This document shows, one piece after another, positions 56,401 through 62,890 of a stretch of DNA of 64,000 bases. Numbering within the stretch: the first letter of the stretch is position 1; each line of letters begins with the position of its first letter. The position numbers were made by a program, and so were the translations under genes. The notes beneath the pieces were generated by a model. That model was not told the DNA's origin. It did not search any database and saw only the letters and a list, made by a program, of their open reading frames with translations. Origin of the DNA: Verrucomicrobiota bacterium (GTDB taxonomy: Bacteria; Verrucomicrobiota; Verrucomicrobiia; Opitutales; Opitutaceae); assembly GCA_023432225.1 (NCBI GenBank), contig JAEYUW010000045.1, positions 62,001 to 126,000 of the forward strand. Direction: 5' to 3'.

Positions 56401-59400
56401 AGCGGAACCAGCGCGAATTTCTCTGCCGCCTTCGAGGTGGTCAGCCAGACCGCCAGTCCGTCGTTTTCCCGTCTCACCTACACGGGCAACGTGGCGCAAA
56501 TCTCGCTCGCGACCTGGCGCTCGAACTTCAACTATACGAGCGCAGCGGGCGAGCGGGAGACCGTGCGGCCCGTGGGCGCGCGGGCGCTGGATGGGATGTT
56601 TGCCTGGCAGTATCGGCCCGTCTCGAGCGCGTTCGTGTTGCGCGCGACGCTCGACTTGCCGACGGGAAACGCTTTTCCGCGGCTGCGGTGGACGCTCAGT
56701 CCGACGGCGCAGCGCTACTTCGGGGTAAGCCTGCGGCCGGTCGAGGATGTTGCCACGAGTGGCGTGGCGGCGTTTTTCCTGCCCGGTCCCTGGAGTGGCC
56801 GGCGGTTTCCCGAGAACCAATTCGTGATCGACGAAGTGCGGGCGACGCTGCCCGCGGTGTTCCGCGAAACCGATGGCGTGGTGAGCGGCGTGGCAGTGGA
56901 TCCGTTTGAAGTGCCGAGCCGTGTGTCGACGTTCACCAATGCCGGTTTCGGTCTCATCGCCAACGACGGCACGGCGGCGCTCAGCCGGCCGGCGGTGCTG
57001 GCGCCGCTCTACGGCAGCGCGGCCTCGCGCACGGATGGCACGCTGAACTTCGCCACGCGACTGGTGGTGGGCGGCGCGGGGGTCGATGCGACGTTCCGCG
57101 CGGTGGCGACCGGCGTTTTCGGGTTTCGCGACTACCGCGAGAACCTGCCCGGCGGCTCGCTGAACACGGCGTTGGATAACCTGGTGGACTTCGTCCTCAA
57201 CGCCAGCGGGCAGAACTACAGTTACTGGCGCAGCGACTTGAAGGCGCACGAGTATGTGAACGACGCGCCCGAATACGTCCGCTTCCAGTCGGCGCCGGCG
57301 GTGCTCGGTCTCGCGATGGTGCGCGACAGCGCCCAGCTCTACGAGGAGCGTGCGCGGCCGACGATCGAGTATTTCATCTCCCGTCGAAACCAGATGCTGA
57401 AGATCGCGGGTTACGATGCCGCCAACGGCATGGGCGGCCCGGTGGTCCAGTATCAGGCGACCGATTTCTTCGCGCTCTACGGATTGATGGGCGGACGCAC
57501 GTCGGCGTTCCTGTCGCTGGCGCAGGAAGGGCGGACGGTGAGCGGCGCGACGGGCGAGTTGAGCACCGCGATCGCGGCCGGGCAGACGTTGTCGCGCGGA
57601 GTCGCCTACGACCGGATGTTCGACACGCTGCACTCGCTGATCGAGGGTTATCGCGCGACCGGTTATCCGGAGTATCTGGCCGATGCGCGCTGGCTCGCCG
57701 ACGAATACATCCGCTACCGCTACGAGAACGGCGCGCCGACGGATTTCCGCGACGTGAAGAGCGGATTCTGGAATCAAGTCAGCGGGCGCTGGGACAGCCT
57801 GCTGGAAATGGAGGCGATCACCGGTGACGCGCGCTATGCGGCGGCGGCGGCCAAGGCGCTCAACGAGTTTGCTCGGCACATCAGCTTCGCGCCCGTGCCC
57901 GACAACGTGACGGTCGACGGTCTGGGCACGCCGGTGAAGGCGACGCTGGTTTCCGAGGTCGGGCTGACTTCGGAAGGGGCGCCGACGTCGGTCAGTCACC
58001 GGGGAATTTTCATGAGCGCCTACGCGGCGCCGTCGTTCATGCGTGCGGCGCGCACGCAGCAGGATCCGTTTTTCGCTGCGGTGGCGCGTTCGAGCATCAT
58101 CGGGCGCTGGCTGAACTACCCCGGCTACACCATTCGCAACAACTACAACCCCGTGCTGCTGCGGTCCGACTACCCGCTGCGCTGGTATTCGACCTACGCG
58201 AACACCGCGCACATGAACCATCCGCTGTCGCTGGCGGCCATGACGGTCGATTTCCTCTTCGCGGACGCGGAGTGGAAATCGCAGGGGGCGATCCTCTTTC
58301 CGCATCACTACACCGATTCGCGTGCCTATTTTCGCGGGCGCGTTTACGGCGGTGAGCCCGGTCGGTTCTATGGCGACGAGGGCGTGTGGCCGTGGATGCC
58401 GCGCGCGTTGGTCGCGTGCGCCGGCACGGACGAGGTGCAGCTCAACTACGTCGCGGGTCGCGGCAACGGCCGGCTCTATCTCGCATTTTCCAATCAAGCG
58501 CCGCGGGCGGTGAGCGTCGCCGTCACCGTGGACCCGGCGCGCGTCACCTTCGCGCCGGGCGCCACGTTGCGCGAATGGCGCGATAATGTCGCGCAGCCCG
58601 CGCGCAGTTTCGTCAACGGCGTCACGACCGTGCAGGTGCCCGCGGGTGGCCTCGTCGCGTGGGCGATAGACGGTGCGACGCCAGTGCTGGACTTGCAGGC
58701 GGACTATGCCGGTTTGAATGCTCCGGCGCTGCCGGCGACAAGCTACCGGCAGCAGACCACCACGTTCGGGCGCGTGGTCGGCACGGTGCTGTCGCTCTCG
58801 CGCACGCGGCAGCACGCCTACGTTTACACGGATGCCTCGCCGGAGGTGTTGAGCGCGGCACGGTTGCGTTATCAAATCGACGGCGGCGCCGAACAGACGC
58901 AGACGAAGGCGGCTTTTCCGTTCGAATTCACCGTCTCGCTGCCGGCGGGCACGCGCACGTTCTCCTATGTCGTCGAAGGCACGCCGCTTGACGGCAGCGC
59001 TGTGCAGACGAGCGCCACGACCGTGCTCGACGTCGATGTGTTGCCCGAGATTTCCTCGATGCCGGCCGCCCAGAGTGTCTTTGCCGGTGAGGGCGTGACG
59101 CTGCAGGTGAGCGCGAGCGGCACCGGGCCATTCACCTATCAATGGCGCAAGGAGGGCGTGGCGATCGACGGTGCGACTGGCGCGACGCTGGTGCTGATGG
59201 GAACTCCAGCCGAAGCGGGGAGCTACGACGTGGTGGTGAGCAACAGCCACGGCAGCGTCACCAGCGCGTCGGCGTCCGTGAGCATTCAGCTGGGTAATCT
59301 GCTCGCCTACGCGTTGGGCAAGACCGGCCGCGACGACGCGCCGACTCCGACGGCGGCGCTCGATGGCGCGACTGGCAAACTGACACTCAACTTCCTGCGC

Positions 59401-59568
59401 GCGCGCGCCGATCTCACTTACACGGTGCAAGGCAGCGACAATCTCACCGAGTGGAGCGTGGTGGTGGTCAATCCCGGCGAGGTCGGCCAGCGCGTCACGG
59501 TGGCGGATGGTGTGACGTTGGCGGCCGCGGGGAAACGGTTTCTCCGCCTGCGGGTCGACCTGCCTTGA
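53497..59568 (+). CDS. Giant multidomain secreted toroid-family protein, paralog E
   Basis: A 2,023-residue protein with a signal peptide from ATG 53497 (hydrophobic core residues ~10-24). The inferred order is a lectin-like domain (~25-280, starting VVADFNDCALGDMR), three Ig-like domains (~285-545, each with a YQWxKDG-type strand and a DAGSYRV-type end), two DNRLRE/CBM96-like modules (~550-940, with ADSYIENGTANA and YLAFDL), and the toroid-family core (~945-1780, with FGFRDYRENLPGGSLN, ARSSIIGRW, YGGEPGRFYGDEGVWPWMPR). A C-terminal beta domain, a fourth Ig-like domain (~1850-1935) and a short tail follow. Its core is closest to paralog C. The added modules suggest binding to an insoluble or cell-wall polysaccharide. 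Catalysis is inferred, not shown. Confidence 0.85.
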   Translation: MRPCCKSRSFVVLLLLGFALLRSETLVVADFNDCALGDMRAGVSSNQPADTGSGFGASYWQGGTGAVQVVAGDLQPAANLGYGVGQGGAAHSVQPRGVTSATRRQQYRETAAALEGEVWGSFLIRQTDETHNTGLTFNVASIDPLAKSGQGRLYVAGRALLVQGFTDTTAISVADKFVLNQTALVLFRLVTSTRRLTVWIDPVLPAARSGLPDATAAYDGACDLVGTNAAIGTLGAGGYPSGATASNGGVLDSIRLSDGAAAYYDVTGLPVVPEISSAPESETVVVGGDASFRVLASGVGALEYQWQKDGIDVPGATQSTLGLANVQPGDAGSYRVRVSEAGSVAAVFSEAAMLTVLTSATPVVITQAPQPLSVVAGQQAVFTVEATGTAPLTYQWHKDGDAIAGATSPTLTIASTTVSDAGNYRVVVRNPAGAVTSAAVALEVHIAPQIVASPQAADSYVGGTAIFFVEATGTGLAYAWSKDGAPVGGDSAYLHFENLSAADAGAYTVTVSNPLGSVTSASATLTLHDPAGAVETPLAPVADSYIENGTANATTHDAQGLKVGARSTTAGGYKTYLAFDLPLAIKAREATSAALTLTLDRAEPLLGSGAAVTNSLLASSAAARIRTGQEAQSQTTLSVGAVTAGTDVFRSLLSFDLSSLPFVPSSVKLRLTVASRWSGAAAGAQMLRLYRVTRDWAPSQVSWSRASDAVAWTNPGGDYATELLAETTADAATVSAGDNVEFPDTPALRQAMLEVLDTQGVLQLLVVSAQENSLGNAVFQFQPRGVAGAEPVLVLPPGTLTNSAPRNPVRLRLHGIANNADSWSETALTWANAPTKAESLVSPGRGAVPLAEITVDAGAATGGTRVAFADARLTQFLNWAAGRRGDLYGLGTVADTDRRVSFIVTSIDTGEIFAGLKFQDSESATAGEAPLLSYTTGTALPGESGILENDRFRVVLQADRTVRVTDKSSGTSANFSAAFEVVSQTASPSFSRLTYTGNVAQISLATWRSNFNYTSAAGERETVRPVGARALDGMFAWQYRPVSSAFVLRATLDLPTGNAFPRLRWTLSPTAQRYFGVSLRPVEDVATSGVAAFFLPGPWSGRRFPENQFVIDEVRATLPAVFRETDGVVSGVAVDPFEVPSRVSTFTNAGFGLIANDGTAALSRPAVLAPLYGSAASRTDGTLNFATRLVVGGAGVDATFRAVATGVFGFRDYRENLPGGSLNTALDNLVDFVLNASGQNYSYWRSDLKAHEYVNDAPEYVRFQSAPAVLGLAMVRDSAQLYEERARPTIEYFISRRNQMLKIAGYDAANGMGGPVVQYQATDFFALYGLMGGRTSAFLSLAQEGRTVSGATGELSTAIAAGQTLSRGVAYDRMFDTLHSLIEGYRATGYPEYLADARWLADEYIRYRYENGAPTDFRDVKSGFWNQVSGRWDSLLEMEAITGDARYAAAAAKALNEFARHISFAPVPDNVTVDGLGTPVKATLVSEVGLTSEGAPTSVSHRGIFMSAYAAPSFMRAARTQQDPFFAAVARSSIIGRWLNYPGYTIRNNYNPVLLRSDYPLRWYSTYANTAHMNHPLSLAAMTVDFLFADAEWKSQGAILFPHHYTDSRAYFRGRVYGGEPGRFYGDEGVWPWMPRALVACAGTDEVQLNYVAGRGNGRLYLAFSNQAPRAVSVAVTVDPARVTFAPGATLREWRDNVAQPARSFVNGVTTVQVPAGGLVAWAIDGATPVLDLQADYAGLNAPALPATSYRQQTTTFGRVVGTVLSLSRTRQHAYVYTDASPEVLSAARLRYQIDGGAEQTQTKAAFPFEFTVSLPAGTRTFSYVVEGTPLDGSAVQTSATTVLDVDVLPEISSMPAAQSVFAGEGVTLQVSASGTGPFTYQWRKEGVAIDGATGATLVLMGTPAEAGSYDVVVSNSHGSVTSASASVSIQLGNLLAYALGKTGRDDAPTPTAALDGATGKLTLNFLRARADLTYTVQGSDNLTEWSVVVVNPGEVGQRVTVADGVTLAAAGKRFLRLRVDLP

Positions 59569-59574
59569 GGCGCG

Positions 59575-59601
59575 AAAAAGGGCCGGTCCGAAGACCGGCC
59601 C
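59575..59601. terminator. Bidirectional hairpin terminator
   Basis: A perfect 9-bp stem (GGGCCGGTC / GACCGGCCC) with a CGAA loop lies in the 76-base convergent gap. A run of five A before the stem reads as a T-tract on the minus strand, so it best fits termination of the beta-helix gene at 59645. It also follows the stop of paralog E by only 11 bases. Confidence 0.8.
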
Positions 59602-59644
59602 TGTAATCGCACTAACGTTCTCTATCCCAGAGAAATTCCTGGCG

Positions 59645-61729
59645 TCATTGTTGCTGCAGCATGACCGCATCGGTGCGCAGGTAGCCGTTGCTGCGCTCAT
59701 TGGTGATCGTGTAGTCGGTGCCGCCGGTGAAAGTGAACGTGCCGAGCGAATACCAGCCGGAGGTGCCGGTGCTGTAGTTCACATAGCTGACGCTGGTGCC
59801 GCCGCTGTGCGTGACGCTGAGCTTGGCGTTCGTGTCGGAGCTGCTGTGGGCGACGCGATAGACGTAGACGGCGTAGGTGCCCGTGCGCGGCGGCGTGACG
59901 GTCCAGCTGGCTTTGGCGCCGGTGCTGCCGGAGAAGCGAGTCTTCGAGCCGTTGTAGCCCGTGAGGCCGCTGGCGCCGAAGCTGCCGACCAGCTCGGCGT
60001 GCGTGACCGTGTTGTTGTCGTTGTCGACCACGACATCGCTGAGCGTGACCGAGTGGTTGTCGACGGAAGCGGCGAGGAGGACGGGCTGGCGGACGTTTTC
60101 AAAAAGATTGTCGGCGATGCTGAGCCCATCGGTGTCGAGCGCGTTGATGGCGGGATTGGTGGTTGAACTCAGATGATTGCGGAACGTGTTGCCGGTGATC
60201 GTGACGCTGTGCAGACGCGGCGTGGTGAACGTGGTGTTGACCGCGGCGAGCGTGATCTGGCCCGGGATGTCGGTCTCCGGCTTGGCGAGCCATGCGCAGC
60301 GATCGAAGGTCGAGTTCTGGATTGTGATGTCGCTGCCGCAGACGCCTGAGCCGGTGTTGTCGCCCATGTGGATGGCGGGATACATGGTCTTGGTGAAGTT
60401 GACGCCGTTCACGGTGATGTTGTCGGTGAACAGAATCATGGCGGAGCCGGCGATGTTCTTGAACGCGCTGTTGGTGATCGCGACGCTGGCGGGCGCGAGT
60501 CCGCTGAGCTTCAGGTCGGTGCCGACAGCCGCGAATGTCGGGAGCGCGCTCGAGAGCGTGAGCAGATAATGCGCGGCGCTGCCGGTGTCGCTTTCCCACA
60601 CGGCGGCCGAGACGGTGCGCGTGGTGATCGCGCCAGTGGAGTCGAACAGCGAGACCGTGGAGCCGGTCGCGATCGTTTGCCCGAATGTGGCCAGCTCCGC
60701 CACGACGCGGATCTGCGTCGTGCTGACGATCTCGGTGATTTCTGCATATGGCGTGCGGACCACCAGGCCGTCCATGCGCACGCCGGTGATTTCCAGCTCG
60801 CTGCCGGTGACGACGCCAGTGCAGCGGGAGATGTGGATGCCGTCGCGCGGACCAACCGGCAGCTGACTGCCTTCGGGTTTCAGCACGATCTTGGAGAGTG
60901 TGAGGCCGTTGGTGGAACCGATGAGGAACGCCATGTTGATGGCGTTGCGCACGGTGAGGTTCTCGAGTGTGACGTTGGAGCAGCTGCCGATCTCGACTTG
61001 GGAGCGACCGTTCCAGCCGTAGTGCCACGACAGACGGTCGTTGACGGCGATGTTCGAGAGGAAGGTCAGCCCCGTGCTCTTGTTGAGCTCCATGATGCGG
61101 TTGGCTGCGTCGAAGATAGTCCAGTTGGCGGGGGAGGAATTCGCGCTGACGTTGGGCACGGACTTCAATTCGTCGACCGAAGGTTCCCATACGTTCGCGG
61201 CGTAGCAGGGCATGCCAGCCTCCATCGGCAAGCCGGCGGGAATCTGCACGCGCACGTATTTGCCCGCGGGATCGACCGTCGTCACGACGCCGGTGGTGCA
61301 GAGCTGCGGGGTGTTATCGAGGATGAAGCCGCTGATCGAGATGTTCGCGGAGTTGACCAGATAAATCGTGCGCGGCGGCGTGGCCATGCTCGCGACGGTG
61401 ACGTGACGCAGCAACTTGGTGGCCGGTGCGCCGCCGCTCGTCGCGCCGCGGAGCGTGACGCCGGTCTTGCTGCTGAGCTTGATGAAGCGCTCGGCGTCGT
61501 AGGACGTCGTGAGATCGTAAGTGCCAGCGGCGAAGGTGACGACGTCGCCGTTCTGCGCGTCGACGATGGCGGCGTTGATGGCAGCGGTGTCGTCGAGACC
61601 ATCGTCGGGCACGGCGCCCTTGGCGGAGACGGGGCGGTCGACGGCGAGCGCCGACCCGGGGATCAGGCTGAGAACCAGCGCGGCAAGGAGCGCTTGCGGC
61701 GCGGTGGAGTGGGGTTTTGGGGTGTTCAT
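59645..61729 (-). CDS. Secreted beta-helix protein with golvesin-like C-terminal module
   Basis: A 694-residue protein with a signal peptide (residues 1-~29) from the CCCC-preceded ATG at 61729. The pectate-lyase-superfamily start DDGLDDTAAINAAI leads into a parallel beta-helix. GPRDGIHISRC and ITGVRMDGLVVR correspond to the GH110-like signature also seen at 62891. Residues ~590-694 form a beta-sandwich resembling the golvesin/xanthan-lyase C-terminal module (GTYAVYVYRV, WYSLGTFTF, RTDAVMLQ). It lies 136 bases after the lectin-like gene, a gap in which I see no operator-type palindrome, so the two are probably co-transcribed. The substrate is unknown. Confidence 0.82.
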   Translation of the reverse strand: MNTPKPHSTAPQALLAALVLSLIPGSALAVDRPVSAKGAVPDDGLDDTAAINAAIVDAQNGDVVTFAAGTYDLTTSYDAERFIKLSSKTGVTLRGATSGGAPATKLLRHVTVASMATPPRTIYLVNSANISISGFILDNTPQLCTTGVVTTVDPAGKYVRVQIPAGLPMEAGMPCYAANVWEPSVDELKSVPNVSANSSPANWTIFDAANRIMELNKSTGLTFLSNIAVNDRLSWHYGWNGRSQVEIGSCSNVTLENLTVRNAINMAFLIGSTNGLTLSKIVLKPEGSQLPVGPRDGIHISRCTGVVTGSELEITGVRMDGLVVRTPYAEITEIVSTTQIRVVAELATFGQTIATGSTVSLFDSTGAITTRTVSAAVWESDTGSAAHYLLTLSSALPTFAAVGTDLKLSGLAPASVAITNSAFKNIAGSAMILFTDNITVNGVNFTKTMYPAIHMGDNTGSGVCGSDITIQNSTFDRCAWLAKPETDIPGQITLAAVNTTFTTPRLHSVTITGNTFRNHLSSTTNPAINALDTDGLSIADNLFENVRQPVLLAASVDNHSVTLSDVVVDNDNNTVTHAELVGSFGASGLTGYNGSKTRFSGSTGAKASWTVTPPRTGTYAVYVYRVAHSSSDTNAKLSVTHSGGTSVSYVNYSTGTSGWYSLGTFTFTGGTDYTITNERSNGYLRTDAVMLQQQ

Positions 61730-61865
61730 GGGGAAATAATCCGCGCAGCGCTCAATCAGGCCGCGTGCGCGCCGAGCGTTCCGAATTCGGATGCAGGCGA
61801 GTCGGACTCATCGGACGCGGCGCAGTCTGGAGCGCTGGCGGAAAATGGATCGCAGGCCGGTCCGC

Positions 61866-62696
61866 TCAGGGGCGCAGGCCGGTCACGGCGGCGTAGCCAT
61901 CCGGGCCGTCGGCCAACGTTACGGCATCGAGCACGCCGCCGACTTGGTTGGCGCCGGTGCGCAAATCGTAGCTGGCGATGCCGAGCGTCGAAATCGCGCG
62001 ACTCGAACCGATGAAGCCGGTGTCGAGCAGGCGCAGTTGCGGCTTGGCCAGCTCTTCCGGCGTGCGTGCCAGTGTCGGATTCACCCACAGGCTGATTTGG
62101 TCGTTCTTCCCGTTCTTGGCGGCGGCAATGTCGATGCGGACGAGGATCAAGGCCGTCTGTCCGGGAGTGACCGCGCCGACGACCTCGCCCGATTTGATTT
62201 TGGCGGCGTTGTAGATCCGCACATCGGCGCCCTCGACGACGATGCGCGTGGGCTGTGGGGCGGAGAACTGTTGCGGCGCTGCGTTGAAGTCGAGGCTGAC
62301 GGCTTGGTTTGCGTCCGCGTTTTTCACGAGGAAGGAGAGCCAGACCGTGCCGGTTAGTTTCGTGGCGAGTGCGCGACCCTGGCGTCGGTCGGTGGCGTCC
62401 TCGACCTTGTATTTCAGCGCCTGAAAACTTCTGGGTGTGCCGGACTGCTTGAGCGCGTAGCCGGTGCTGGCGGGAGCGGCGAGATCGCCGGGCACGATGC
62501 GGGGAATGCCCGAGCCGGTCATCCATGTCGGCGTGGCGAAGCCTTGACCGCTGGCCACAGCCGGCGCGCGTTTGGGGTCGGGGCGGAGCTCGCCCACGGC
62601 GAGATCGTTGAAATCGGTGGAGACGACCGTGGCGGTGAGCTGGGTGCTGGCGCCGAGCGCAAGCGACGCGAGGAGGTGCTTAAACGTGCTTTTCAT
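61866..62696 (-). CDS. Secreted free-standing lectin-like domain protein
   Basis: A 276-residue protein with a signal peptide (residues 1-~22) from the CCCC-preceded ATG at 62696. The whole mature part is one beta-rich domain homologous to the N-terminal domain of paralog E: both begin with DFND.A.G..R, continue with G.G....W..G.G and V.GDL.....GY, share a (W)xSFLxxxxD strand, and end with NGG/QVGGVLD...L.DG...Y..VTGL. It has no catalytic signature I recognise and is probably a concanavalin-like carbohydrate-binding protein. It may dock with, or act alongside, the beta-helix enzymes on either side. Confidence 0.78.
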   Translation of the reverse strand: MKSTFKHLLASLALGASTQLTATVVSTDFNDLAVGELRPDPKRAPAVASGQGFATPTWMTGSGIPRIVPGDLAAPASTGYALKQSGTPRSFQALKYKVEDATDRRQGRALATKLTGTVWLSFLVKNADANQAVSLDFNAAPQQFSAPQPTRIVVEGADVRIYNAAKIKSGEVVGAVTPGQTALILVRIDIAAAKNGKNDQISLWVNPTLARTPEELAKPQLRLLDTGFIGSSRAISTLGIASYDLRTGANQVGGVLDAVTLADGPDGYAAVTGLRP

Positions 62697-62787
62697 GGGG
62701 AAAACTGGGGCGGTCCGGGGGAAAAGGCAGCAAAGGCGGACGCGCGAAGTGCTAGCGGACGCGTGGGGTGCGGCAACGGCTGCGCCG

Positions 62788-62800
62788 GTCAACCGTCGAC
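62788..62800. promoter_or_regulatory. Palindromic operator candidate 8 (GTCAACCGTCGAC)
   Basis: This copy is identical to the one at 35329, next to the LacI gene. It lies in the 194-base divergent gap between the lectin-like gene (start 62696, -) and the beta-helix gene (start 62891, +), about 90-103 bases from each start. Confidence 0.65.
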
Positions 62801-62890
62801 CCCGGCGAAACTTCTGTCAGTGACCGGAGACTCTACCGTTGCGGTGTCACCCCGCGCGGATTTCTCCGCCGCGCTCTTCCCCGATTTTCC

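Noticed and set aside
56287..59700. Minus-strand open frame of about 1,137 codons opposite paralog E
   Set aside because: The composition is Arg/His/Gly-rich without domains, and it runs through the bidirectional terminator at 59575. The plus strand carries clear Ig, CBM-like and toroid motifs.
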